Origin: Nematostella vectensis | Lineage: Eukaryota; Cnidaria; Anthozoa; Actiniaria; Edwardsiidae | Assembly (NCBI RefSeq): GCF_932526225.1 | Contig: NC_064035.1 | Coordinates: forward strand, 6,013,501-6,077,500 | Direction: 5' to 3' | DNA: 64,000 nt | Shown here: one piece after another, positions 27,801-40,107 of the stretch | Position numbering within the stretch: the first letter of the stretch is position 1 | Layout: each line of letters begins with the position of its first letter | The notes under the pieces: generated by a model | The model's database searches: none | What the model saw: only the letters and a program-made list of their open reading frames with translations | Told to the model about the DNA's origin: nothing | Position numbers and translations under genes: made by a program

Positions 27801-30800
27801 GCTAGCAACGCCCCATGCCTACCCTGTTTTTAAACAAAGGGCTCTTTTGATTCCTCTACATTTGTTATTTACGTTTGTAGTAAGTTAGCCAAAATGTTAA
27901 CATCGAGCTCTGTTGACTAGGTCCAGGTATCTTAAGTTTTGGCTGTTTGCGCATCTCTGTTGGCGCACTTGCGCAACAATGAAGGGGGCTTTCTGCCGAA
28001 TGCATTTTAGTGGAACCGTTAATTCATGTCTCGCCTCTACTCGTTTGCGGAATAACACGTTGCCTATCAAGCATATGGAACATTAAACTTCTTGATTTTT
28101 TAAAGTTGAAAACTAAGCCTTTTTTCCATAACCCATGTTATTGCTTACACCAAGAAGATAAGTCGCTAAGGCGGTTTGATTTCCTATGTGTTACCTCAAG
28201 ACCAGTCCTTGGATGTGAAGATGCAACGAAATAGGCTTCAAGATCTGAAACAATGAAAGCATTTTTTGCCATTTAACATATTTTGTGTACCACATCACTC
28301 TGTGGAGAAAACGTAAAAGATTATGTCCCAAAAGCAACAGATATGTAATTGATCCTATGACTGACTGACACATGGTTTTCAGGCTGCGAGGATGATGGAC
28401 GAAGAAGAAGGCCAAGACACTCAAATGCGTGAACGCTTTACAAGCAAATGGACGCCAAAGCCGTCTGCCGAGCTCACGGCCCAGCTCCGGGACGAAGCCA
28501 ACAAGTACCGTGGTATCCTTGAGAATGCAGTTCGCGCTGATGCCATCGTGCGAGAGAAGTACAATGCACACAGGCAAGCGATGGACCTGCTCTGCAAAGG
28601 CGAGGTAAGTGGATTAATTACTAGCCTGATAAATCTCCCATTGTGCTCTGTTCTTGATTTTCCATGCGTAACTTTAGGACAAAATAGGAGACGAGCGGCA
28701 ATTAATAGACAGAGAAATACAACAACATGAAACACGGATAAAAAAAGATAAACAAAGCTAGATGCGCAGTCATAGATAACACATCCGAAAAGTCTAAGAT
28801 TTAGCTATTCTATAATAAGACTAGCTTCGCGCACCGACCTGCTTTAGATTGAGACGATTTAGTGGTAGCTTTTCATTCAATTCCAAGTGCCATTTAGTAG
28901 CAACCCCTCTCTAAACCTTGCTTACTGTTTGAATTTGTGTCTCTGCGATTGTAGTCAGAGATTGCTGCAGCCCTTCCAACAGTCAATGCATCCTCTTCAG
29001 CCACAGCGGCTAGCTCCACGGTCCAACAGTTGCGAAAGCTCCTGTCTGAGATTGACAGCATCAAGGCGGCTCGTGAAGGGATCGAGGAGGACCTCAAGGC
29101 TCAGCAGGACGACATGGGTATGTCACGCACTTAACCCTGATAACAGGACGACATAACCCTGGTCCCAGAGCCTCGAGCGTCTCTCTGTTCAATGGTCAGC
29201 GAGGTTGAGACGAGGCTCTGGCCTCTCGAAGCGCTATTTCGACTTCTGCCTCACTTCCATGTTAACGTTTTGTGATTAGCATGTATCAGTTTCACGTGGT
29301 GCTACTTTGGATGTAAACATCTCTTCGCTCGGGAATCGAATTCATGAGTATGAAAAGCGCATGAACAGCCGATTAAAAAAAAAAAAAACATTCATCCGAA
29401 AACCCATGGGATCATTACTGTAGAGTTAGTGACAAGAATGTGCCCATAGGAGGTGGGGAATTCAACATTTTCTCAGGAAAGCGCTTCAAGGAGGAGAAAA
29501 TCGCGGATAAGCTCGCAGTTATCCTCGGCACGAGTCTATCAAAAATCTCAAGAGGCAAATAACCAGTACAATCGCTTGCTTGGGATATTTAAATCCAATA
29601 TCGTTGAGGCGAGAGCAAACGCCGGGATTAAGCTGGAAAATCAGCGATTTCCCGTAGCCGGTCGGCAGCACAGAGAAGACATCTCGCCACTTGAGTAACT
29701 CGTAAAGAGACTCCTCTTGAACAAACTTTACATTTTTAATACTGGTAAATCTTGTAACTAATTCGAACTGAGCACTATTAAAATTATGATCAAAATAATC
29801 TATCGCTCGTCTACTTCATTCGTTTAGATGTTTGTTATTTTACCTTTTGAACTTTTGACCTTTTGAACTTGAAGCGAAAATACAATAGAAAACTGTCAGA
29901 ATTTCTTGGTTTCCATGACCACACATCAATTGGCCAATCAGCGACCAAGTTCAGATTCTGAACCTAGCAGAAGTCGAAATAGCGCTTCGAGAGGCCAGAG
30001 CCTTGTCTCAACCTCGCTGGCCACTAAATAGAGAGACACACGAGGGTCTGGGACCAGGGTAGGACGACATGGGTCACGCACTTCACCCTGATAACAGGAC
30101 GACATGGGTATGTCACGCACTTCACCCTGATAACAGGACGACATGGGTAACAGGATGACATGGGTATGTCACGCACTTCACCTTGATAACAGGACGACAT
30201 GGGTAACAGGATGACATGGGTATGTCACACACTTCACCCTGATAACAGGACGACATGGGTAACAGGATGACATGGGTATGTCACGCACTTCACCCTGATA
30301 ACAGGACGACATGTGTAACAGGATGACATTGGTATGTCACGCACTTCACCCTGATAACAGGACGACATGGGTATGTCACGTACTTCACCCTGATAACAGG
30401 ACGACATGGGTAACAGGATGACATGGGTATGTCACGCACTTCACCCTGATAACAGGACGACATGGGTAACAGGATGACATGGGTATGTCACGCACTTCAC
30501 CCTGATAACAGGACGACATGGGTAACAGGATGACATTGGTATGTCACGCACTTCACCCTGATAACAGGACGACATGGGTATGTCACGTACTTCACCCTGA
30601 TAACAGGACGACATGGGTAACAGGATGACATGGGTATGTCACGCACTTCACCCTGATAACAGGACGACATGGGTAACAGGATGACATGGGTATGTCACAC
30701 ACTTCACCCTGATAACAGGACGACATGGGTAACAGGATGACATGGGTATGTCACGCACTTCACCCTGATAACAGGACGACATGGGTATGTCACGTACTTC

Positions 30801-33800
30801 ACCCTGATAACAGGACGACATGGGTAACAGGATGACATGGGTATGTCACGCACTTCACCCTGATAACAGGACGACATGGGTAACAGGATGACATGGGTAT
30901 GTCACGCACTTCACCCTGATAACAGGACGACATGGGTAACAGGATGACATGGGTATGTCACGTACTTCACCCTGATAACAGGACGACATGGGTAACAGGA
31001 TGACATGGGTATGTCACGCACTTCATCCTGATAACATGATGACATGGGTATGTCACGCACTTCACCCTGATAACAGGACGACATGGGTAACAGGATGACA
31101 TGGGTATGTCAAGCACTTAACCCTGATAACAGGATGACATGGGTATGTCACGCACTTTACCCTGATAACAGGATGACATGGGTATGTCACGCACTTCACC
31201 CTGATAACAGGACGACATGGGTATGTCACGCACTTTACCCTGATAACACGATGACATGGGTATGTCACGCACTTCACCCTGATAACAGAATGACATGGGT
31301 ATGTCACGCACTTACACCCTGATAACAGGATGACATGGGTATGTCAGGCACTTCACCCTTATAACAGGATGACATAGCTGTGTTATGCACTTGTCGCACA
31401 CGATATCAGTATGTCACACACTTACCCTGTGGCTCTTTGCGTGCTGTATTTAAACTTGACAAATAGGCCCAAATTCGAACCACTGTTTCTTAGCGAAGCA
31501 ACCGAGAGATTAAATGTTGATGTGAATTGATAACGGGTATGAATTATGAACTCAATAATCGGCTAGAAGGAGGGGGTGGCACGCTTGATTTGACCGTAAA
31601 TACCATTGATCCGCTCAGAACCACAGTTGATGTATGTATACAATCTATTCGTGATTTCTTAAGTAAATTTTTCCTCTGTTTGGTTAGCGGTCAAGTTCCT
31701 GAGCGCCCTGGCTGCTGACGGAAGCATCACGGACTGTGAAGGTCTCATTAGCGGAAACCTGGCCAGCACATATGAGCCAATCCAAGACCAGGTCAAAGAC
31801 AGCATTTCCAGACAGGAAAAGACTTTAGCCGCAATACAGGTATTGGAGAAGTTCACTTAGATCGCCTGTGCCAAAGGTTCCGACTGTTTGACGTCCCCTC
31901 CTGCACATTCCCTCGTACCAAATTTGATGTGGAAAAACTATCCTAAGCTGTGTTCCGTGGTCAGGCATATTCCAGTTGTGTGATTGCCGCCTGAGGCACC
32001 CCCCTGGACTCGGTGACGTTGTATCTGCGCCAGACAAATTGCTTCCCAAATTCATTTGTTAATTTATTACGAAGGGCATCGACCTACATTATAACCAACT
32101 TTTAACAAGTGTTTTTTGTCAGACGGCAAACGAGAAGTTCGTCCAAGAAAGGCAGGAGGGAAGGGCGGTCAGTGAGAGGGAGGCAAAGTTGAAGGAGCTC
32201 GCATCAGCTTTCGATATTTACATGGAGCTAACAGCCAACTTGAAGGAGGGAACCAAGGTAAGGGGAGGTAGTTTGTTAATATTTTGACTTTACTTCGCTT
32301 ATATTTGCTTCAGATCCCCTCCTCTTCTCATTTCGTTGCTGTACTTTATTTTTTCTAGGTCTCATTTTTTTGCCTGTACCCTCCTTCCTTCCCTCTTTTT
32401 TTCTCTCTTGCAGTATTTTCTACGTTTTTTACCTTGTTCTTTCTTTTGCCTGTACTCTCCTTTATTCCTTTTCTTCTTTCTATTCTTATCTTAAATGACC
32501 GTCTCATTTGTGTTTAGCTTGTGTCTAGCATTTGTGTTTATGCCTCAACAAAAACATTTGCTTTTATTCCTACATTTTGGTTAATCATTCTATCAAGCAT
32601 CCTTTGAATAAACATTGTTTATTCTTTCAGTTCTACAACGACCTTACTCCAATCTTGGTCAGATTTCAGCAGAAAATCAGCGATCTAGTATTTGCCAGGA
32701 AGACTGAAAGAGAGGAGTTATCAAGGTAATAGCGATTTAATTAAGCAAGAACTCGTTATAAAATGTGTAGTATTCGTGTGGCCTAATGTCTATGGCACGA
32801 GAGAGGGTTAAGGGGGAGATACACCTCGGTTTTTAAGAAATTTAGACACCCTTAAAACAAGCTTTTCATATCATTAATGCTTTAACAATAATCTGGCATA
32901 TTTTTTATTTCAAAGCGAATGCTCTTTTTGATTTCTTTTAGGCCTTTTGTAAGAATAGAAAAAGATCTGAATTCCCGTTTCCATAGCAACGAAATAAAGA
33001 ACAATCGAAATTGCCTGTTCTCCCTGCCTCTGAATGTACATGGGACCAGCTGTTTTTTTTACGTCTCCTGACACAGTTGATAGACTGCGATGAGAGACGA
33101 AAAGGCGGTGGGATTCGCCGTCCCTAAATAGCAGAAAGATTTAAATAAATTTACTCCCGTAAATAGCAGAAAGACTTATCAAAACCCTCAAAGTCTCTGG
33201 TGTGTTTTATGAACTATTGTGTCATAAATCACTCTTGTTGTCATCAGGAGTTTACAGAATACCATAGCTCAGCAGCCAGCTGAGCCCACCCCCGCCGCAC
33301 CACCACACCACGCCGCACAAGGTACTTTGGTGCTTTTTACTGTTTATTGTACCTCCTCTGTCACACCACCTCTTACCTTTTACTGATTTTTGTACCTCCT
33401 CTTTCACTCCAGCTCTTACCTTTTACTGATTATTGCATCCCCGCCGCGCTATCTCACCACCCAAAGTATACTCTACACACAAAATGGTCCGGTTTCCGGG
33501 TTTTAACTTAAACCGAGTTGTAATTGATTCTCCAATAGGCGCACGCCAGCCACCTCCGTCTCGCCCTCCACCGCCTCGCTCCCAGGCCCCGTCAGCCCCC
33601 TCCTCGGCTCCAGCCCAGTACCCTGGCGGAGCTCCTCCTGCGTACGCCACCGCGGGGCAGTACTACCAACCGATGCCGATGCCCGGCTATGCACCCTACC
33701 AGTACAGCAACTACACCCAGCCCGGCGGCATGGGGGGATATGGGGGTTACCCGCAGCAGCCACCCCTGCCTGGTGGGTACTACTATGGGGCCCCGCCTGG

Positions 33801-33867
33801 GGGGTACCCTTACCCCCAACAGCCAGGACAACCAAGACCCGGCGGGCCAGGCCCATATGGACAGTAA
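21878..33867 (+). CDS. PDCD6IP: ALIX / programmed cell death 6-interacting protein, complete
   Basis: 17 exons: 21878-22080, 23313-23367, 23797-23863, 23937-24064, 24943-25096, 25446-25555, 25873-25989, 26227-26286, 26387-26673, 27096-27273, 28383-28604, 28955-29117, 31688-31839, 32123-32257, 32631-32725, 33248-33321, 33539-33867; phases agree, 842 residues (human 868). Bro1 domain about 1-360, coiled V domain about 360-700 (LASLNLPAAIED, ELLQRNREILDE, FVQERQEG, FARKTEREEL), then a Pro/Gly/Tyr/Gln-rich tail ending in GPGPYGQ. The tail keeps PSAP near residue 750, the TSG101-binding motif; I do not see the human CEP55-binding motif. It is an ESCRT adaptor for multivesicular bodies, membrane repair and abscission. 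The start ATG is the first in the divergent promoter region. Exons 10 and 12 carry amplified splice sites. Confidence 0.96.
22819..23154. mobile_element. Candidate MITE in ALIX intron 1
   Basis: ATAAGCCCAATTAGAGTTAA near 22820 is repeated in inverse as TTAAACTCTGATTGGGCTTAT ending at 23154, with weaker pairing continuing inward (GGGGAAAAA against TTTTTCCC). About 335 bp, no coding potential. Confidence 0.5.
24165..24488. mobile_element. Candidate MITE in ALIX intron 4
   Basis: The left end TTCTGCTATTAAAGGGAAA continues TCTCTTCCCACCCCTGGGCT. The right end is its inverse with few changes (GAGCCCGGGAGTGGGAGG, then AGCTTTCCCTTTTATAGCGG). Inverted repeats of about 45 bp, total 324 bp, no frame. 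Confidence 0.65.
26921..27096 (+). repeat. 33-bp array of a duplicated 3' splice site
   Basis: Six AG acceptors end at 26922, 26963, 26996, 27029, 27062 and 27095. The last five are exactly 33 bp apart, each preceded by TTGTTATTG or TTGTTTTTG and followed by CAT-ACTAAACTTGC, the start of ALIX exon 10. The last is the true one. Use of the acceptor at 27062 stays in frame and open; the ones before it hit TAA. Confidence 0.9.
27245..27335 (+). repeat. Duplicate of the ALIX exon 10 end and donor
   Basis: The exon end GCGCAACCGTGAAATTCTTG, then ATGAG|GTATGA is followed about 52 bp later by GCGCAACCTTGAAGATCTTG, then ATTAG|GTCTTC, a degraded second copy. Reading past the true donor gives GTA TGA. 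Confidence 0.8.
27430..27800. repeat. 53-bp minisatellite, about 7 copies
   Basis: Units of GTAAGCATGTAATACTGTAT, GTAGACTTACCCAAGGTTAA and CCCTAGTACTGGG in ALIX intron 10. The first unit differs most. Each unit begins GTAAGCA, which is donor-like, but it does not match an exon end here. Confidence 0.93.
29155..30060. mobile_element. Mutator-like element with long inverted ends
   Basis: About 93-bp terminal inverted repeats, roughly 88% alike by eye: the left starts ACCCTGGTCCCAGAGCCTCG (29156) and the right ends GGTCTGGGACCAGGGT (30060). The block CTCTCGAAGCGCTATTTCG is perfectly shared. Flanks AGGACGACAT at 29145 and at 30061 make a 10-bp target duplication, with one extra A at 29155. The element interrupts the splice-donor array of ALIX intron 12, so it arrived after the array began. 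Long ends and a 9-10 bp duplication fit the Mutator superfamily. Confidence 0.7.
29519..29758 (-). pseudogene. RecQ-type helicase fragment inside the element
   Basis: The - strand reads about 80 codons, from VTRFTSIKNVKFVQ through a Walker A region VLPTGYGKSLIFQL and a motif-Ia-like IVLVICLLRFLIDS, then a stop. The rest of the helicase is absent. It may be a captured host gene piece or a remnant of a helicase-encoding transposon. Confidence 0.6.
30061..31380 (+). repeat. Large array of a duplicated 5' splice site
   Basis: About 26 copies of GACATGG|GTATGTCACGCACTT, plus about 14 interleaved short units GACATGGGTAACAGGAT (39-bp and 56-bp composites). The seed is the end of ALIX exon 12 (CAGGACGACATGG) with its donor at 29118, followed directly by one more partial copy before the Mutator-like insertion. 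Past the true donor the frame reads GT ATG TCA CGC ACT TAA. Confidence 0.93.
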
Positions 33868-34100
33868 TATGCCCGGAATACACTCGCCCGTGAGAATTAA
33901 CAGGCTTCACTATGGACTTAACTCGTTACCTCTACCCCCCAACAGCCAGGACAACCAAGACCCGGCGGGCCAGGCCCCTATGAACAGTAATATGCCCGGA
34001 GTAATCAGCCATGAATACTTACAGTCTATTAATATGGACTCAATAACCCGCCGAATAACTCATCCCTCGACCGCCAGGACTGCCAAGAACCGGCGGGAAA
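33818..34100 (+). repeat. Tandem copies of the ALIX coding end and stop
   Basis: The last 50 coding bases with the stop (AACAGCCAGGACAACCAAGA onwards) recur 123 bp downstream at 33941, including a TAATATGCCCGGA tail. A third degraded copy lies near 34070. The second copy still ends GPGPYEQ-stop. All lie in the 3' UTR. Confidence 0.85.
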
Positions 34101-34218
34101 CTCAGTCTTGAGCATTGACAGGCTAGACTATAGATTTAAACTTCGTACCATAAGTGACGTGCAATACATCATTAAAAGATCAGGGCCGTAGCAGGGGTTG
34201 AGCACTGGGGCACGTGCC

Positions 34219-34250
<32 letters not shown>

Positions 34251-35482
34251 ATTTTCAAAATACTTGATGTTCTGTATTGTGCTCCCCCCCCCCCCCCCCT
34301 CCAATATTTCGATGTCTGCTACGGCACTGAAGATTGAAGAATTAAAGTAAAAAAATTAAGCGAAAACAAAGTTAATTAAGGTGGTTCCCATTTTCACAAC
34401 TTGAGTGTCTTTGTAATACAATTATTGGACTATAAACGTTTAGCCGTGGGTCAGATATGAATTTTATGTGACGGAACGTGCAAATACAGACGTCGGTAAG
34501 TTGCAAATATATACCCTAGATGTTGGTCATTTTTGTAGAAAAGATGTTCCTAATTTGAAATTAATAATTGATTTTCAAGGTCAATTAACAACACTTTCGT
34601 TACAATCCTTTGCTATTTCCGCAAATGAAAATCAAGCGGAAATGGAAAAAGCACCACAAATACGAGGGATTAGTGATACCATCATACACCCTTCCCCCAG
34701 GCCTAAACTTTCGAGCAGGTCGACTTATTGGATTGGTACCGGCGCACCCTTTTACTTGGTGGAACTCGGCCCAAAATCTCCCCCCCCCCCCCCCCCCAAA
34801 AAAAAAATAATAATAAAAATAAATAATAATAATAAATAAACATTTTTTTACATAACAACATACAGCCTTCGTGATTGGTGATTTTAATTAAACTGCTTAC
34901 AAGTTACAATGTATGGGCGCTCGGGGAGTGTGTGAAAGATTAATTAATACTAAGTCGTTTTTTTGTGAGTACGGCTTTCTAGTTGTTAGTTATCTAACTC
35001 CCCTTTTACGTCCGTGCCCGGTCTGCTTTACCAACTATTGTACAAGTAGAATTACGCTAACTTGAACTATTAAAGACCAAACAAAAAATATGTTCGAGTG
35101 AGTTGGGTCGATTGAAAGTTTATATAAACTGGTAGGTTTATTGAAATCATGAGTTTTATTGTTTTCCATGTATTATGCATGATGGATCCCACTCATTAAT
35201 AGCGAACAACCGAAATAAGAATCATAACCGTTAAACATTGAGGAGAAAAACATAATAAAGGCAGTTAACGTAAAAAAGGAATCGCTTAAACGAAAAATAG
35301 AAGTGGGGGTGTTATGTACTTTGCGGTTTGATTTTGAGTCATCCGAGTGACAATAGGGCACCAAGCTGAGTTCGAGTATTGACGGGGAGCTCGAGTTCGA
35401 GTATTAACGGGCAGCTCGAGTTCGAGTGTAGCGAGTTTCTAATGTATCTTGGCATGTTGGTTTATTTAGAGCGAGGCTAGCG
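34101..35482. other. Gap between ALIX and the matrix-protein gene
   Basis: No exon supported. It holds poly(C) tracts followed by poly(A) at about 34219-34250, 34284-34300 and 34780-34810, and plain AT-rich sequence. 3' UTRs of both convergent genes may extend here. Confidence 0.5.
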
Positions 35483-38400
35483 CTAGTGTAGCCAGGCGGC
35501 CAACAGGGAGACACAAGCAAGAACAAGTGACACCTGGAGGGGCCGTGAGCCACTATCAGGATCTTCATAAGTCGGGTCCACCTCAATCGCCGGGTCATAA
35601 ATCATTTTTCTGTTGAACTTGGGGAACCGCATGACGAAACAGCCTGCTCTAGCACGCGTCATCCGAGGATACCCGGATGTTTGGTTCTTCATTACTCCAT
35701 CAATTTCAACCTTGAAGAAACAAAACACCATGGTTGGGCGGCTTTCTATTTCTAGTTAACATAGACCACGTTATGTATTTTTAGGGTGCTGGACTTTTTT
35801 ATGCATTATAGTTGTATTTTGCAATTCGCAGAAAGAAGAAAGTAAATCTAATCTCTGTCTCAAACAAACAACTTACCGCAGAAGGTAACTCCAAATATGT
35901 ACCACCCATGTTCCATCGCTGGGCCATCTTCAATATTCTCCCCATCCTCATCTTACGAGGGCGTTCAGCCCCCATTGTCGGCGATTTTCTCCCCTTTATA
36001 CAGATAACGACTTCCAGGTACTCTCCTACTTCGTTTTGGCCGCTTCTTCTGCAGGTTAAGTTGCCCGATCCACAGAACTTCCAGTCCTCCACCTAAGAAC
36101 CGTCAATATCATATGAATCACCTAAGCTTTGAGCATTACGAGATATACCTGAGCATTACCTGAGCATTGCGATATATACCTCCAGGTACAAAGCTCACGA
36201 GGCTTTGGAGCCCATGGGTTAGACAACTGTTTTAACGGTCATAATGTAAGATGACGTTTCATTTCTAAATTGTTTTGTTAGGAGTAGTTGCTGATAAAAC
36301 CACCTTTTGTGGTATAACTCATCAACAATAGAAAAAAAACATGTTATAAAACTTTTAAAGGAAGTCCCCCGAGCTTTTTAAACAAGTTTTGTTTGTTCGA
36401 TTTTTTTTCAGGTATTTTGGCTTGCCCTAATATTTTTACGAGAATTTCTTCACCCTGCGTCCGTTTCAAAGGGTTGCCACTAGAGTAGTAGTAGCACTAA
36501 GTTCGTACCTCTATGTTAAACTTCAATGCGCCCCTTGTGACATCAATCGCCTCATCGCCCCATTCATATGTCCCGTTCTCCTTGAAAATGAAAAGCTGAA
36601 CCCTGAAGGTCGCATTGGTGCTTGGGATTTTCGCCTCCATGGAAAATGTCCTACAGCTGATATTCTGCAGAGAAAAATCAAGGAACTGAGCACAAAGTTG
36701 CTGTTGGTCACAGTCAAAGTGCCATTCCATTATGGTAGCATAATTTTTTATGGGAGTCCCTCTAATGCAGCTACTCTGTTTGTTGAATCACAAATCTCCC
36801 CGATTCCACCACGCCTACGCAGGCCACCCCCGTTTTTTTTCGACACCTTGTCTCTAGTCTTTCTGGCTCTAGCATTAGCCTGGTAGCCGTACAGTAAGGG
36901 ACTCAGGTGGCTGTTGGGCTATGGCGACATGACAGATTTCTTGCAACCAATGGCAGCCTTGTTTCTGTATACGTTTTCGTTACTTTTCAAAATATCATGT
37001 TAATAGAGCGTATAACTAGACATGCCACCATGGATGGAAATATCCACGATTCCCCACGAGACACCACTCACCTTTGAATTAAATTGTGTATTAATTTGTC
37101 ACTCAAGGGATGCCTTTTCGAGAGAGATGGCTTATTCAAACACATGACTTATGCACCAGATAAGTACCTGGAAAGTCGCATCTCTATCTCCATAAAATTT
37201 GAAATCCAGTTTTTCAAAGTTTTGAAAATTGCGCCTTCCTCCATCTACCAGTTGACCTGCAGCGTTATACTAAAAAAAACATATGTTGATTACTATTTCA
37301 GCGGCTTTTTCTAACAGTTACTGCAGTACCCCTCTTGAATAACTGATATCTATTGGAGTGTGGGGGGGGGGGGGGGGGGGCAGACTAGGGGCTAGGGCTG
37401 TTTCTGCACATTATTTTTGCTGTAAATGTAGATAAGGGAACAATATTTCTTTGAAATTCCAAATCGGTAAAAAATGCCATAAATCCCGACTAGAAGACAT
37501 AACCCGACGATTTGATGCGATTTTATTGTTATTTACGGTAAAAATGACGGTTGTGGAGGCTTGATTTTTATCGCAGTCGGCAAATCAAATAGTGGAAAAT
37601 AAACAGAATATAGTTGGGATTCGGAACTCGCTTTTTGAGCAACGATATAAAACCAACATACACAACTGAACAGAGGAGAGCAAAAGAACAACCTTTGCAA
37701 TCATATGCATGGAGATAAGTGAGAAGCAAAGAGCATGCCCCTTTTGACCGCCGACCTTCTCTTCCTGTGCTAGCTTGTGCGACATACCTCTGCTACGCTG
37801 TCAAAATCGAGAATTACACCTGATCCATTGTTTTTGTTCGCGGGAAACACGAATATCTTGCCAGCGCGCTTAAGTGCTAGGAACTTTATTCCACTGACTT
37901 CTTTCTCAAGTCTTTCGGCAATCACTGTAAGAAACAGTTTATGAAAAATGCTTGATTAATAGTTGATAGAAAATGCCCGGTCAGGGGGAGGTTCATTTTG
38001 TAGTCATTGGACTGAAGTGCGTAATTGATTCTTAGAATTGAATAAATATAAAAGGTCATACTAATATATGGCCTATGTTCCGGGGCGAAGCTAGGGCTTG
38101 CTGCAGGTTAAAGCCACATTGTCACCAGTTTACTTCCAGTCTATTACGTAACTATCTCCGATGATTTTTAACGGAAAACGCAAAAAATATTTCAAAATTG
38201 TAGAATGGCTGTGTCTATTGGAAGTTTCTTCGAAGTATGACTAAAAATTTAGAGCGGATGGCCTGCTTGATATCACGGATTCTAATAAATTATTTTGTCT
38301 AGGTTTCCGTTGGACCAGCGGAAGTAAACTGGTCACAATGCGGCTTTATTTCTATCTATGACCGCTCCCCGCCCCCTAGCCTCGTCCCTAGGATTCTCGG

Positions 38401-39724
38401 CGGGCCTGTCACGCTCTGCATGGCGATGACGTCACTGGCACTTTCTGTGCGCCTCCCAGCAGCCTGGCAGATTCTTCCGAAAGCGCCAAAAACAATAAAT
38501 GGTGTTTATCGCTTTGAGTAAAGCGACATCATTTTTGGCAGCCCTAAAAGACATTCTTTTCTATCATCAAAGCTGTAAAGGTTCGTTTATTTTAATAGTA
38601 TATCTATTATTCAAGATATGCGGACTATAAAATATGAAAAAGAATTTGTTTTTCTGCGAAAAATAGGCAATATTCGAGAGGATACTAACCGAAATTTAAC
38701 GACACACCGATTTTTTTCAATGTAAGTAGCGAAATCCTACTAAAAATACCTACTGAACACTTTTAAAGCACACTTTACTTTGACAGCTGACGAGAAAAAC
38801 AGTATTTTTCGAGAAAGGGAGATATTTGTGAAGGATCTGCCAGCCTAGCCCCCCCCCCCCCCCCTCTTAGCGGCTGGTGAGTTTAATGAGGCGTATGACT
38901 AACCAATGCCATAAAAGTGTGGCGAGAATATTCTAGAGAGCGAATGTGTATGTTGTTGCGTGTTTAGGGCGGAGTTGGTCGTCTTTGCGTGTCTTCAAAG
39001 CGAGTTGTTTTTGTTTGAGAGAGTTCGTGCGTTGATCAGTGGAACACGAGACCCCTGGTAAATAAATAAAATAATAATAATAAAAATACAGCGTGACCCA
39101 TATCTGGGGACTTTGTGTATGCTTTATACAGGATAATGCCTTATGTATGTCATATTGAGAACGAGGAGAATAAAATTTCTTTATCAACATGAACAAGCTA
39201 TCTAAATAAAAATAAAACAAAAAGAGTTCTTCTCTTCTATAAGAGTTCTTATAGATTAATACCACGGTAAAACAACTTAAATTGGTTATGTTTGAAGCGA
39301 TAAAATAACCGGATCATGCCATAGAATGATTGAATACGTATATTTCCATTATATACCTTGACAACGGTTTGTTTTTCAGGTTTGTCGAGTCTAATCGCTT
39401 TGCTTTTTTTTATACAGTATAAGGGTTTTCCCGTCCCTGAAATGCGCAGGTTAGACGGTTCATGAAATCTAGCCTAATCTTTTCTTAATACTATACTTTT
39501 GATATTAGATCCTTTTTTCTGTGTTGTTCTGTTTTCTCGTCTTAAACTGTAGTCGTTGACGTTTCTAACGAAATCGTCGTAAATAAACCATCAATCCATT
39601 TAAATTCCTTTAATGAAGAAAGGCCGCCTCAGATAAACACAGACAAAATGCTACTTTCTCTCGATCATTTTATCTTACCGGTGCAGAGAACTGCCGCAAG
39701 AACGAAGAGTAAAATTCGTGCCAT
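35483..39724 (-). CDS. Secreted, probably GPI-anchored protein, cnidarian matrix-protein-like
   Basis: Six exons 5'->3': 39724-39679, 37924-37788, 37269-37168, 36664-36509, 36092-35877, 35710-35483; phases agree, 294 residues. Signal peptide MARILLFVLAAVLCTV; body begins ERLEKEVSGIKFLAL with GVILDF; cysteines are few (SCRTF, WKFCGSGNLTC, VVICI, RAGCFV). Glycosylation sites include NGS, NIS, NAT, NGT, NLT and NQT. The C-terminus is hydrophobic (LQVSLVLACVSLLAAWLH) after a small-residue DSGS stretch, as in GPI signals. From memory it resembles an uncharacterised coral skeletal organic matrix family; I cannot verify that. Function unknown. Start chosen because the ATG begins the signal peptide. 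Confidence 0.75.
38108..38349 (+). mobile_element. TTAA-type MITE, copy A
   Basis: TTAAAGCCACATTGTCACC at the left, GGTCACAATGCGGCTTTA at the right; inverted ends of about 30 bp extend into GTTTACTTCC / GGAAGTAAAC. 242 bp. The same element lies in reverse orientation at 46613-46866. The right TTAA has become TTAT. Confidence 0.8.
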
Positions 39725-40107
39725 ATTGAGTACACCGCCGCTTGGAGGGGTAGACAACTGAACTGAAATATTCAAATTCCATCTGCATTATAAGGCCCAA
39801 TTAGCCTTCATGTTGCCGACGCACGCTATACGCGGATATTGACCGCGTATTGACTAGGGGGGAGGGGTAGGGAAGGGTGTGAAAGGGCGAGGTAAATAAA
39901 AATCAAATTTTGCAGGCTCTGATTTTGGTGAAAAATGTTATCGAGGCTCTATTCTTAGAAACGCATTAAAACGGTAGAAGGATGGACCAAATCTAGAAAA
40001 AGAGACCTTCGAATTTCAAATAAGTGGGCAGTCACGCTTTTTTTAATTCTATTGAAAATATTGTCTCTTTGTCCAAGATTAAACGGCGTGACAAGTACGC
40101 ATTATCG

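Noticed and set aside
33503-33910. Arginine/valine-rich - strand frames over the ALIX tail
   Set aside because: Shadow of GC-rich proline codons in ALIX exon 17.
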